From: Thauera propionica | Lineage (GTDB): Bacteria; Pseudomonadota; Gammaproteobacteria; Burkholderiales; Rhodocyclaceae | Direction of reading: 5' to 3' | Assembly: GCF_002245655.1 (NCBI RefSeq) | Contig: NZ_NOIH01000015.1 | Location: 124,001-188,000, forward strand | Length of the DNA stretch: 64,000 bases | Shown: piece after piece, positions 49,039 through 57,396 of the stretch | Layout: every line of letters begins with the position of its first letter | Position numbering within the stretch: position 1 is the stretch's first letter | Translations under genes and position numbers: made by a program | Notes under the pieces: generated by a model | Told to the model about the DNA's origin: nothing | Databases searched by the model: none | Seen by the model: only the letters and a program-made list of their open reading frames with translations

Positions 49039-50211
49039 ATGGCCACCGATTACCACCACGGCGTGCGAGTCGTCGAAGTCAACGACGGCATCCGCCCCAT
49101 CCGCACCATCGCCACCGCCGTCATCGGCATCGTCTGCACATCCGACGACGCCGACGCCGCCTATTTCCCCCTGAACACCCCGGTGCTCGTCACCAACATC
49201 ATGACCGCCATCGGCAAGGCCGGCGTCGACGGCACCCTGGCCAAGACGCTCGACGCCATCGCCGACCACGGCGCCCCCATCGTCGTCGTGGTGCGCGTGG
49301 CCGAAGGCCTCGACGAAGCCGCCACCACCAGCAACGTCATCGGCTCCGTCACTGTCGGCGGCCAATACACGGGCATGCAGGCCCTGCTCGCCGCCGAGGC
49401 CAAGATCGGGGTGCGCCCGCGCATCCTCGCCTGCCCGGGGCTGGACAACCAGGACGTCGCCGCAGCGCTCGCCACCATCGCCCAAAAGCTGCGCGCCTTC
49501 GCCTACGTCGCCGCGTGGAACTGCGACACCGTCAGCGCGGCAATCGCTTACCGCGCCAACTTCAGCCAGCGCGAGCTCATGCTCATCTGGCCCGACTTCC
49601 TCGCCTTCAACGTCAACACCAGCGCCACTGAGACTGCCTGGGCCACCGCCCGCGCCGTCGGCCTGCGCGCCAAGCTCGACGAAGACATCGGCTGGCACAA
49701 GACCTTGAGCAACATCGGCGTCAATGGCGTCACCGGCATCACCAAGGACGTCTTCTTCGACCTGCAGAACCCCGCCACCGACGCCGGCCTGCTCAACGCC
49801 GAAGAGGTCACCACCCTCGTGCGCCGCGACGGCTTCCGCTTCTGGGGCTCGCGCACCTGCTCGGACGACCCGCTCTTCGCCTTCGAGAACTACACCCGCA
49901 CCGCGCAGATCCTCGCCGACACCATCGCCGAGGCGCACATGTGGGCCGTCGACAAGCCCATGCACCCCAGCCTGGTCAAGGACATCATCGAAGGCATCAA
50001 CGCCAAGTTCCGCGAGCTGCGCGGCCTGGGCTACATCGTCGATGCGCGCGCCTGGTACAACACCGAGGTCAATGACGCCACCACCCTCAAGAGCGGCAAG
50101 CTCTACATCGACTACGACTACACCCCCGTCCCGCCGCTCGAAAACCTCGTCTTCCAGCAGCGCATCACCGACCGCTACCTGGTCGATTTCGCCGACCGCA
50201 TCAACGCCTAA
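49039..50211 (+). CDS. FI: Contractile tail sheath protein (P2 gpFI)
   Basis: 390 residues; P2 gpFI has 396. Sheath landmarks are DYHHGVRVVEVNDGIRPIRT, GGQYTGMQALLAAEAKIGV, ILACPGLDNQDVAAAL and WGSRTCSDDPLFAFENYTRT. It contracts to drive the tube through the envelope. Confidence 0.96.
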   Translation: MATDYHHGVRVVEVNDGIRPIRTIATAVIGIVCTSDDADAAYFPLNTPVLVTNIMTAIGKAGVDGTLAKTLDAIADHGAPIVVVVRVAEGLDEAATTSNVIGSVTVGGQYTGMQALLAAEAKIGVRPRILACPGLDNQDVAAALATIAQKLRAFAYVAAWNCDTVSAAIAYRANFSQRELMLIWPDFLAFNVNTSATETAWATARAVGLRAKLDEDIGWHKTLSNIGVNGVTGITKDVFFDLQNPATDAGLLNAEEVTTLVRRDGFRFWGSRTCSDDPLFAFENYTRTAQILADTIAEAHMWAVDKPMHPSLVKDIIEGINAKFRELRGLGYIVDARAWYNTEVNDATTLKSGKLYIDYDYTPVPPLENLVFQQRITDRYLVDFADRINA

Positions 50212-50218
50212 GCCGCCC

Positions 50219-50250
50219 GCATCATCTTCGTGACGCCACGAAGATGATGC
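50219..50250 (+). terminator. Perfect hairpin between FI and FII
   Basis: A 14-bp perfect inverted repeat (GCATCATCTTCGTG / CACGAAGATGATGC) with a four-base loop, seven bases after the FI stop. No T-tract follows, and FII needs to be made in large amounts, so it may serve RNA stability or processing rather than termination. Confidence 0.55.
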
Positions 50251-50281
50251 GCCGCCACGCCCGCCCACCGAGGACACTGCA

Positions 50282-50788
50282 ATGGCACTCCCCCACAAGC
50301 TCAAGAACTTCAACCTCCTGCTCGACGGCGAGTCCTACGCCGGCGTGGCCTCCGAGGTTGTCCTGCCCAAGCTCACCCGCAAGACCGAAGAATTCCGCGG
50401 CGGCGGCATGAACGGCCCCGTCGCCGCCGACATGGGCCTCGAAGCGCTCAACATGGAATTCACCGTCGGCATGGACGTGCGCGTCTACCGGCAATTCGGC
50501 ATCAGCAAGGTCGACGGCGCGCTGATGCGCTTTGTCGGCGCTTGGCAGCGTGAGGATTCCGACCAGGTCACGTCGGTGGAAGTCGTCGCCCGCGGCCGCT
50601 ACACCGAGCTCGACCCCGGCACCGCCAAGGCTGGCGAAGACGCCCCGCTCAAGGTCATGGCCAACCTCAGCTACTACAAGCTCACCGTCGACGGCCAGGT
50701 GGAGATCGAGATCGACCTCATGAACTTCGTCGAAGTCGTCGGCGGCGTCGATCGCCTGGCCGAACAGCGCAACGCATTGGGGCTGTAA
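50282..50788 (+). CDS. FII: Tail tube protein (P2 gpFII)
   Basis: 168 residues; P2 gpFII has 172. Recognised by LPHKLKNFNLLLDGESYAGV, the GGGMNGPVAADMGLEALNMEF segment and YYKLTVDGQVEIEIDLMNFV. It forms the inner tube. Confidence 0.95.
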   Translation: MALPHKLKNFNLLLDGESYAGVASEVVLPKLTRKTEEFRGGGMNGPVAADMGLEALNMEFTVGMDVRVYRQFGISKVDGALMRFVGAWQREDSDQVTSVEVVARGRYTELDPGTAKAGEDAPLKVMANLSYYKLTVDGQVEIEIDLMNFVEVVGGVDRLAEQRNALGL

Positions 50789-50887
50789 GCCCGCATCAAT
50801 CGGCTCCGCGGGTGACCTCCTGCACCCGTCCATGAGAGCGCCGGACAACGTGGCGTAACCGGCACCCACACATACGGAGTCCCACCC

Positions 50888-51166
50888 ATGTCCGAACCCA
50901 TCACCCTCGAAAAGCCCATCGCCCGCGGCGAGCAAACCATCCCCGCCATCACCCTGCGCAAGCCCGACGCCGGCGCCCTGCGCGGAATCGTCCTCAGCGA
51001 CCTTCTGCGCATGGAAGCCGGCGCCGTCGCCGACCTGCTGCCCCGCATCACCGAGCCCCCGCTGCTGCCGCACGAGGTCGCCCGCATGGACGCCGCCGAC
51101 CTCATGGCCTGCGCCGTGGAGATCTCCAATTTTTTGCTTCCGCGGTCGCTCAAGCCCGCCGGCTGA
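50888..51166 (+). CDS. E: Tail assembly chaperone (P2 gpE)
   Basis: 92 residues; P2 gpE has 91. Sequence EPITLEKPIARGEQTIPAITLRKPDAGALRG is typical. The slippery heptamer T TTT TTG at 51130-51136 near the 3' end allows a -1 shift into the E' frame. The gene overlaps E' in that frame. Confidence 0.93.
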   Translation: MSEPITLEKPIARGEQTIPAITLRKPDAGALRGIVLSDLLRMEAGAVADLLPRITEPPLLPHEVARMDAADLMACAVEISNFLLPRSLKPAG

Positions 51167-51327
51167 CAGAGACCGACCCCGCACCCCCGCGCCGCGTAGA
51201 AGACGCCATGGCCGACATCGCCACCGTGTTTCACTGGCCGCTCTCCGAGCTGGTCACCCTGGAACTGGCCGACCTCATCGCATGGCGCGAGCGCGCCCGC
51301 GTGCGCGCCGAACCCGCCGAGGACTGA
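50888..51327 (+). CDS. E': Tail assembly chaperone E+E' made by -1 frameshift
   Basis: After a -1 slip at T TTT TTG the reading runs without a stop into the E' frame and ends at 51325-51327, giving 146 residues in all (P2 E+E' has 142). The E' part after the ATG at 51208 (MADIATVFHWPLSELVTLEL, 39 residues) is a GpE-family sequence and could also be made alone. Such pairs set the ratio of two chaperones that coat the tape-measure protein. Confidence 0.88.
51130..51136 (+). promoter_or_regulatory. -1 ribosomal frameshift site T TTT TTG in E
   Basis: In-frame heptamer identical to the one used by P2 between E and E'. Confidence 0.85.
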
Positions 51328-51330
51328 CGC

Positions 51331-53508
51331 ATGAGCGCATCCCAAAGCCTGCGGCTCCAGGTCATCCTCGGCGCCGTCGATAAACTCACCCGCCCCCTGC
51401 AGGGCATGCTGCAGGGCAGCCACAAGCTGTCCGGCGCCGTCAAGGAAGCGCGCGACCGCCTGCGCGATCTCGAAGCCCAGCAAAAGCGCATCGGCAACTA
51501 CACCGGCGCCACGCAAGCCCTCACCGACAACGCCCGGGCGCTCGGCACCGCCCGCGACAAGCTGCGCGCCCTGCGCGACCAGATCATCGCCACCGAGCAG
51601 CCCAGCCGCGAACTCAACGAGCAGTACAAGGCCGCCCGGCGTGAAGTCAAGCAGCTCGAGCGCGACAACACCCGCCTCGCCCGCACCCAGGCCGACGCCC
51701 GCGCCCAGATCGAGCGCAGCGGCCTGCCCGTGTCGCAGCTCGCCAGCCGCCAGCGCGAACTCGCCGCCCAGATCGACCGCGCCAACGGCCAGCTCAACGA
51801 GCACGGCCGGCGTCTGGCCGCCGTGCGCGAGCGCCAGCAGCAATGGAACCGCGCCATGGAAGCGCGCAACCAGCTGCTCAACGCCGGCGCCGGCCTGCTC
51901 GCCACCGGCACCGCCATGGGCCTGCCCATCGTCGGCATGGTCAAGGACTTCGCCACCTTCGAAGACGCCATGCTCGGCGTGGCCAAGCAGGTCGAAGGCA
52001 CGCGCGACGCCAACGGCCAGCTCACGCGCACCTACTACGACATGGCCGACGCCATCCGCGCGCTCAGCACCGACGCCCGCATCGGGCAAAGCGCCGTGCA
52101 GATTGCCGCCCTGGTCGAAGCCGGCGCCCGCATGGGCATCCAGGGCGCAGACAACCTGTTGCAGTACGCCCGCACCGCCGGCATGGCCGCCACCGCGTTC
52201 GACGCCATGGCCGACCAGATCGGCGAAAACATCGCCAAGGTCGCCGGCCTGTACAAGATCCCCATCGCCAACATCAGCGAGCTGGGCGACACCATCAACT
52301 GGCTCGACGACAACGCGCAGAGCAAGGGCGCCGACATCATCGAGGTGCTCACCCGTATCGCCGGCATCACGCAAACCGTGAACATGTCGATGCGCGACTC
52401 CGCCGCGCTCGGCAGCACGTTCCTGAGCCTGGGCGCATCGGCCGAAGTGGCAGCCACCGCGACCAACGCCGTCATCCGCGAGCTGGCAATCGCCGCCAAC
52501 CAGCCCGCCCGCTTTCAGGACGCGCTCAACTCGCTGGGCCTGGCGCCCGACGCCGTGCAACTCGGCATGCTCAAGGACAGCACCGGCACCATCATCAAGG
52601 TGCTCGAGGCCATCAAGGCACTGCCCGAGGAGCAACAGCTCGCAGCTACCGTGGGCCTGTTCGGCAAGGAGTACGGCGACGACGTCGCCAAGCTCGCCCA
52701 GAACATGGACGAATACCGCCGCCAGCTCGGCCTCGCCAACGACGAGCAAGCCCGCGGCAGCATGGCCCGCGAAGCCGACGCCCGCGCCATGGCCCTGTCC
52801 GCCCGCTGGCAAGCCGCGATGAACCGCCTGTTCAACGCATCCACGCGCGCCGGCGAAACGCTCAAGGGCACGCTGGTGGGCCTCATCGAATGGGCTGGCC
52901 GCGTGCTCGAGGCGATCGACGGCTGGATGCAGCGCAACCCGGGCCTCGCCTCAGCGCTTATGCACACCGCAGCCGCGGTGGCCGCCATCGTGGCCGGCCT
53001 GGGCGCGCTCGCATTGGGCATGGCGGCCGTCGTCGGTCCGCTGGCCATGCTCAAGATCGGCCTGGGCATCATCGCCCCGCTGCTCGGCGCCATCAGCGCC
53101 CCCGCGCTGGCCGCAGTGGCCGCCGTCGCCGCCGTGGGCGCTGCCGGCGTGCTGCTGTGGCAGAACTGGGACACCGTCAAGGAAAAGCTCGCCGGCATCT
53201 GGGACGGCATCAAGGCCATGTTCAACGCCGGCGTGCAGTACATCGTCGACAAGCTCGCCGCCATCAAGAACGCCGTGTCCATCGACTTCGGCAGCATGTT
53301 CAGCTTCGGCGGTCAAAGCACCGTCCCCGCCCCGCTTCGCGCACCAGGCGCAGGCGGCAGCAGCGTCAGCAACAGCAACACCATCACCGTCAACGCCGCA
53401 CCAGGCCAAAGCGCGCCCGAGATTGCCAAGGAAGTCGACCGCCAGCTCACCGAGCGCGAGCGCTACCGCCAGTCCCGCCGCCGCAGCATCCTGGGCGACG
53501 TCGACTGA
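51331..53508 (+). CDS. T: Tape-measure protein (P2 gpT)
   Basis: 725 residues; P2 gpT has 815. N-terminal coiled coil (LRLQVILGAVDKLTRPLQGM, RDRLRDLEAQQKRIGNYTG and later RELNEQYKAARREVKQLERD), a TP901-type central domain (YYDMADAIRALSTDARIGQS) and a hydrophobic stretch around 540-620 (AAVAAIVAGLGALALGMAAV and LAAVAAVAAVGAAGVLLWQN). Its length sets tail length and it may form a membrane channel. The C-terminus ends RERYRQSRRRSILGDVD. Confidence 0.93.
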   Translation: MSASQSLRLQVILGAVDKLTRPLQGMLQGSHKLSGAVKEARDRLRDLEAQQKRIGNYTGATQALTDNARALGTARDKLRALRDQIIATEQPSRELNEQYKAARREVKQLERDNTRLARTQADARAQIERSGLPVSQLASRQRELAAQIDRANGQLNEHGRRLAAVRERQQQWNRAMEARNQLLNAGAGLLATGTAMGLPIVGMVKDFATFEDAMLGVAKQVEGTRDANGQLTRTYYDMADAIRALSTDARIGQSAVQIAALVEAGARMGIQGADNLLQYARTAGMAATAFDAMADQIGENIAKVAGLYKIPIANISELGDTINWLDDNAQSKGADIIEVLTRIAGITQTVNMSMRDSAALGSTFLSLGASAEVAATATNAVIRELAIAANQPARFQDALNSLGLAPDAVQLGMLKDSTGTIIKVLEAIKALPEEQQLAATVGLFGKEYGDDVAKLAQNMDEYRRQLGLANDEQARGSMAREADARAMALSARWQAAMNRLFNASTRAGETLKGTLVGLIEWAGRVLEAIDGWMQRNPGLASALMHTAAAVAAIVAGLGALALGMAAVVGPLAMLKIGLGIIAPLLGAISAPALAAVAAVAAVGAAGVLLWQNWDTVKEKLAGIWDGIKAMFNAGVQYIVDKLAAIKNAVSIDFGSMFSFGGQSTVPAPLRAPGAGGSSVSNSNTITVNAAPGQSAPEIAKEVDRQLTERERYRQSRRRSILGDVD

Positions 53509-53515
53509 GGCCCCT

Positions 53516-53716
53516 ATGGACATCAGCGACAAAGCCACCGAGCGCGAAGAGCAAGACCGCGCCATCGCCCTTGCCAACCGCCGCCCCACAGGCCCGTCCG
53601 CCACCGGGCTGTGCCTGTTCTGCGACGAGCCCCTGCCTGCAGCCGCAGACGGCCAGCCAGCCCCCCGCTGGTGCAACTGCGACTGCCGCAACGACTGGGA
53701 GCGCGCCCAATCATGA
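53516..53716 (+). CDS. Small C4 zinc-ribbon protein (TraR/DksA-like) between T and U
   Basis: 66 residues from the ATG at 53516. The sequence DKATEREEQDRAIALANRR then CLFCDEPLPA and WCNCDC resembles the C-terminal zinc region of TraR/DksA proteins (CxxC...CxC). Such small proteins modulate host RNA polymerase or act in phage-plasmid transfer. It is not part of the canonical E-T-U-D order and overlaps U by four bases. Confidence 0.75.
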   Translation: MDISDKATEREEQDRAIALANRRPTGPSATGLCLFCDEPLPAAADGQPAPRWCNCDCRNDWERAQS

Positions 53717-54144
53717 TGATGGCCCTGGGCTTCTTCGTCTTCAGCCTGCACACCGCCGCCTATCAGGAAATGCAGCGCCAGCTCGCCTGGCGCCACGCCA
53801 GCGTGCCGCGCATGGGCGACCGCCCCGCCAGCCAGTTCATCGGCCCGGATGACGAAACCATCACCCTAAACGGCGTGCTGCTGCCCGAGCTGGCCGGCGA
53901 ACGCCTCAGCCTCGACGTGCTGCAGGCCATGGCCGACACCGGCGACGCCTGGCCGCTGATCGAAGGCACCGGCCGCATCTACGGCCTGTACGTCATCGAG
54001 TCCCTGCAAACCACCCGCACCCTCTTCTTCCAGGACGGCGCGGCCCGCCGTATCGATTTCGCGATCAGCATCAAGCGCGTCGCCGACACCGGGCTCGAGC
54101 TCGGCAGCGTGCTCGGCGAACTCCTGCTCGACCAGATCCGCTAA
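53713..54144 (+). CDS. U: Tail terminator-type protein (P2 gpU)
   Basis: 143 residues starting in an ATGATGATG run; P2 gpU has 159. MALGFFVFSLHTAAYQEMQR and DDETITLNGVLLPELAGE identify it. It acts late in tail assembly. It starts within the stop of the zinc-ribbon gene. Confidence 0.92.
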   Translation: MMMALGFFVFSLHTAAYQEMQRQLAWRHASVPRMGDRPASQFIGPDDETITLNGVLLPELAGERLSLDVLQAMADTGDAWPLIEGTGRIYGLYVIESLQTTRTLFFQDGAARRIDFAISIKRVADTGLELGSVLGELLLDQIR

Positions 54145-54147
54145 GCC

Positions 54148-54405
54148 ATGGCCAGCAAGCACTTACCGCATGTCGCCCTCATCGATGAGGGCAAGACCCC
54201 GCTCGAAGGCTGCAACAGCCGCCGCAGCGGCGACGCCCGCCCCCGCGGCATCCCCGTCACCTACCCCGTGCAGCACGGCTGGACCGCCGACGGCCGGCGC
54301 AACATGCGCCCGCACACCCACACCCCAGAACCCATCACCTGCGGCCACCTCGGCCGCGCCACCGCGCCCGGCTGTGCCGGCTGCGCCAACCAGCACCGAA
54401 ACTGA
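54148..54405 (+). CDS. Small Cys/His-rich protein of unknown function
   Basis: 85 residues (KHLPHVALIDEGKTPLEGCN, VQHGWTADGRRNMRPHTHTP, CGHLGRATAPGCAGCANQH). The C-terminal C-x2-H ... C-x2-C pattern could bind zinc. It overlaps the methyltransferase start by one base, so they are likely co-translated cargo between U and D. Confidence 0.5.
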   Translation: MASKHLPHVALIDEGKTPLEGCNSRRSGDARPRGIPVTYPVQHGWTADGRRNMRPHTHTPEPITCGHLGRATAPGCAGCANQHRN

Positions 54406-55214
54406 TGCCCTACATGATCAAGAAGACCATCGGCACCGCCACGCTCTACCTGGGCGACAGCATGAAGATCCTGCCCACCCTGCCCACAGTCGCCGCCGTC
54501 ATCACCGACCCACCCTACGCATCCGGCGGCATGTATCGCGCCGACCGCACCATGCCCGTCAAGGACAAGTACGTGCAGAGCGGCGTGCAGCGCGACTGGC
54601 GCGCTTTTGCCGGCGACGCGAAAGACCAGCGTTCGTGGATGTCCTGGTGCCAGGAATGGCTGCAGCGACTGCCGGTGGATGACGGCGCGTACGTGCTCAG
54701 CTTCATCGACTGGCGGCAACTTCCCGCCCTGACCGACGCATTCCAGTGGGCCGGCCTCATGTGGCGCGGCGTTGCCGCCTGGGACAAGGGGCGTGGCTCT
54801 CGCGCTCCCCACAAGGGCTACCTTCGCCACCAGTGCGAGTACATCGTGTGGGGCACCGCAGGCAAATGCCCGATTGCAGAGCACGACGGCCCGTTCCCTG
54901 GCGCCTACACGGCCAAGGTGCTGCAGGCTGACAAACACCACATGACCGGCAAACCCACCGCGCTGATGCGCGAGCTGGCCCGCGTCGTGCCGCCGGGCGC
55001 CACGGTGCTGGATCCCTTCATGGGCAGCGGCACCACAGGCGTGGGGGCGGTACTCGAGGGCCGCAGCTTCATCGGCATCGAGTGCGATCGGGGCCACTTC
55101 GAGACCGCATGCCGGCGCATTGCCGATGCGCAAGGAATCGCGCTCGAGCACGATCCGCGCGACGCCTACGAGATCACCCGCCAGCAAGAGGCCGCGCTCG
55201 AGGGCGGCGCCTGA
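54405..55214 (+). CDS. DNA N4/N6-methyltransferase, beta class
   Basis: 269 residues. The catalytic motif DPPYASGG (35-42) comes before the SAM motif DPFMGSGTTG (about 204-213), the circular order that defines beta-class amino-methyltransferases. The segment YVLSFIDWRQLPALTDAFQW is typical of small phage/plasmid adenine methylases. It may methylate the phage genome to avoid host restriction or to regulate phage genes. It starts inside the stop of the previous gene and overlaps D by one base. Confidence 0.85.
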   Translation: MPYMIKKTIGTATLYLGDSMKILPTLPTVAAVITDPPYASGGMYRADRTMPVKDKYVQSGVQRDWRAFAGDAKDQRSWMSWCQEWLQRLPVDDGAYVLSFIDWRQLPALTDAFQWAGLMWRGVAAWDKGRGSRAPHKGYLRHQCEYIVWGTAGKCPIAEHDGPFPGAYTAKVLQADKHHMTGKPTALMRELARVVPPGATVLDPFMGSGTTGVGAVLEGRSFIGIECDRGHFETACRRIADAQGIALEHDPRDAYEITRQQEAALEGGA

Positions 55215-56245
55215 TGGCCTACCGCCAGCCCGCTTACCGCATCCTGGTCGATGGCCAGGACATCACCCCCACCATCCGGCCGCGGCTCGAATCGCTCAGC
55301 CTCACCGACAACCGCGGGCTGGAAGCGGACACGCTCGACATCACCCTCGACGACACCGACGGCGCGCTGGCTCTGCCGCCGCGTGGCGCCCGCGTGCGTC
55401 TGGCGCTGGGGTGGGCGGGCGAGCCGCTCGAAGACAAGGGCGAATACCTCGTCGACGAGCTCGAGCACACCGGAGCGCCCGATCGCCTCATCATCCGCGC
55501 CCGATCGGCCGACATGCGCAGTGGCATCGCCACCAAGAAAGAGCGCAGCTGGCACGGCGTAACGCTGGGCGACCTGGTGCGCAGCATCGCCGCGCAGAAC
55601 GGCCTGCAGCCCGTCGTCGGCGCGGACTTCGCGGACGAACCGCTCGACCACCTCGACCAGACCGCCGAATCCGACGCCAACCTGCTAACCCGCCTGGCCG
55701 AGGACTTCGGCGCCATCGCCACAGTCAAGGCCGGCCGGCTGCTGTTCGTTCGAGCGGGCCAGGCCACGACGGCAAGCGGCAAGCCCCTGCCGGTGCTCAC
55801 CCTCACCCGCAACCAGGGCGACGGCCACCGCTTTGCCGTAGCCGATCGCGCCGCCTACACCGCCGTGCAGGCCAACTACAACGACGCCCGCAAGGCCGAG
55901 CGCGCCTTTGTGCTGGTGGGCGAAGAGACGATCGACGGCGAAGACGTGCCCGACCCCACCCAGCCCAGCACCGGCAACGTCAAGGTGCTGCGCCACACCT
56001 ACGCCAACCGCACCAACGCCGAGCGCGCAGCCAAGGCCGAATGGCACCGCATCCAGCGCGGCATGGCCAACTTCGAGATCACCCTGGCCTACGGCCGCGC
56101 CGACCTTTTCCCCGAGGTGCCGGTCGACGTGCGCGGCTGGAAGCCCGAGATCGACGGCCAGGGCTGGCTGGCCGTGCGCGTGCAGCACGACGTGGGCGGC
56201 GGCGGATTCACGACCCGTGTGGAGATGGAAAAACGGCCGGAGTGA
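55214..56245 (+). CDS. D: Late control / tail tip protein (P2 gpD)
   Basis: 343 residues from the ATG at 55214; P2 gpD has 387. Baseplate hub fold: YRILVDGQDITPTIRPRLES, DLVRSIAAQNGLQPVVG and LDQTAESDANLLTRLAEDFG. It closes the canonical late gene order. In P2 the activator ogr follows D; here cargo on the opposite strand follows and the Ogr-like gene lies 2.5 kb to the right. Confidence 0.94.
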   Translation: MAYRQPAYRILVDGQDITPTIRPRLESLSLTDNRGLEADTLDITLDDTDGALALPPRGARVRLALGWAGEPLEDKGEYLVDELEHTGAPDRLIIRARSADMRSGIATKKERSWHGVTLGDLVRSIAAQNGLQPVVGADFADEPLDHLDQTAESDANLLTRLAEDFGAIATVKAGRLLFVRAGQATTASGKPLPVLTLTRNQGDGHRFAVADRAAYTAVQANYNDARKAERAFVLVGEETIDGEDVPDPTQPSTGNVKVLRHTYANRTNAERAAKAEWHRIQRGMANFEITLAYGRADLFPEVPVDVRGWKPEIDGQGWLAVRVQHDVGGGGFTTRVEMEKRPE

Positions 56246-56260
56246 TCCGGCCGTCTTGTT

Positions 56261-56623
56261 CTACCTGCCGCCGCAGAGCGACTCGCACGGCACCCCGTCT
56301 CCATCCCGATCGAGGCTTCGCACCCCGCAGCGCGTGAGGTAGTGCCGGGCCTCGTCGCACGAATCCATGTCCTTGCAATACCGCTTGCCGGCGCAGCTCA
56401 GTCCGGCAACGCCAGCCGACTTGGCCGCGCCGGATGCGGCTGCAGCCTGGGTGCATTTCTGCTTGCTTCCGCTGATGCGGCCATCCCTGCAGACGAACTT
56501 GTCTCCCTGGCAGTGCGAAACGCCGCCCGCGCCACGGTCACACGGCTGGCGACCGTTTGCTCGCACGTCCCAAGGCGCAGCAATCACCCCGGCAACCAGC
56601 AGCGCAGCGGCTACCTTCCGCAC
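56261..56623 (-). CDS. Secreted protein with Excalibur calcium-binding domain
   Basis: 120 residues from the GTG at 56623. A signal peptide (MRKVAAALLVAGVIAA) is followed by a Cys-rich region and an Excalibur domain at about 82-118 with YCKDMDSCDEARHYLTRCG and DRDGDGVPCESLC (DxDxDGxxCE). The domain is typical of exported proteins and DNA-modifying or envelope proteins, often in phage or mobile cargo. It overlaps the upstream lipoprotein by 13 bases. It faces D tail-to-tail. Confidence 0.8.
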   Translation of the reverse strand: MRKVAAALLVAGVIAAPWDVRANGRQPCDRGAGGVSHCQGDKFVCRDGRISGSKQKCTQAAAASGAAKSAGVAGLSCAGKRYCKDMDSCDEARHYLTRCGVRSLDRDGDGVPCESLCGGR

Positions 56624-56910
56624 AGCGCCCCCGCACGCTCAATGAAGTCGGCCAGCGGCCCTGGCGTGCCGTCCTTGCGCGCCTGCCCCGCTTCGGGGAA
56701 CCCCGCGCGCAGCGCCGGCCCATTGATGCCGTAGCGGGTGCCATCGACTTCTAGGTAGCGCAGGTCTGGCGGCGAGCAGCCCACCACGGCAACCGGCGCA
56801 CGCAGCGGCCAGCGCTCCCCATAGTCCGCCTGCCGCACTTCCTCGCGCGCCGGATCTGCACAGCCGGCAAGCGCCAGCGTCATTGCGCCAATCAGAATCG
56901 TTGTCTTCAT
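56611..56910 (-). CDS. Small lipoprotein (DUF2511/YebY-like)
   Basis: 99 residues from the ATG at 56910, behind GGGGGAGAGG. The lipobox LALAGC is clear. The body has YGERWPLRAPVAVVGCSPP, YLEVDGTRYGINGPALRAG and FIERAGALCG; the DGTxYGINGPA pattern fits YebY-like proteins of unknown function. It likely anchors to the envelope. With the Excalibur gene it forms a two-gene reverse-strand cargo unit (moron) that could be expressed in the lysogen. An 8-bp inverted repeat (TCGTGATC / GATCACGA, 56922-56946) lies at its promoter. Confidence 0.7.
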   Translation of the reverse strand: MKTTILIGAMTLALAGCADPAREEVRQADYGERWPLRAPVAVVGCSPPDLRYLEVDGTRYGINGPALRAGFPEAGQARKDGTPGPLADFIERAGALCGR

Positions 56911-57139
56911 CCTCTCCCCCTTCGTGATCTTCCTCGTGGATCACGATTTCAGAACAATTCCTACCCAGTAAAACACGCCGATAGGGCTGCTTTACAGGGC
57001 AACTTCATATCCGCAGCGCGCCGAGAATTGGGCCTGCAGCGACCCGGAGAAGGGGCCCGAATTCCGCTCTGATCATCGAAACCGAATATATGCCCGCGAC
57101 CTACAAACGAGACTCCGAACAATAACAGGAGCATCCCGC

Positions 57140-57385
57140 GTGAACACACGTGCGACCAACGTCATACCGATCAACATCCGGCGCCGAACAGAAACGGCGC
57201 GTGCCTTCAAGGCCCTGGCAGACGCCGCAGAGCGCGGCGAGATTGTCGGCGCCGCCTATGCCGTCATCGACTCGACCGGCAACACTCGGCAAGGGGTCAT
57301 TGGTGCCGCGTGCGAGAATCAAGCCCTCGCCCACTACGGGGCGATCCGCTTAGCCGCAACGCTGTTGTGGCCAGATCAGGACTAG
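57140..57385 (+). CDS. Small protein of unknown function next to the phage switch
   Basis: 81 residues from the GTG at 57140, with AGGAG 12 bases upstream. Sequence NTRATNVIPINIRRRTETAR, AYAVIDSTGNTRQGVIGAAC is not recognised. It is the only plus-strand gene between the cargo and the repressor, and it ends in a terminator that overlaps the repressor 3' end. Confidence 0.5.
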   Translation: MNTRATNVIPINIRRRTETARAFKALADAAERGEIVGAAYAVIDSTGNTRQGVIGAACENQALAHYGAIRLAATLLWPDQD

Positions 57386-57396
57386 CGCCAGTCGCA

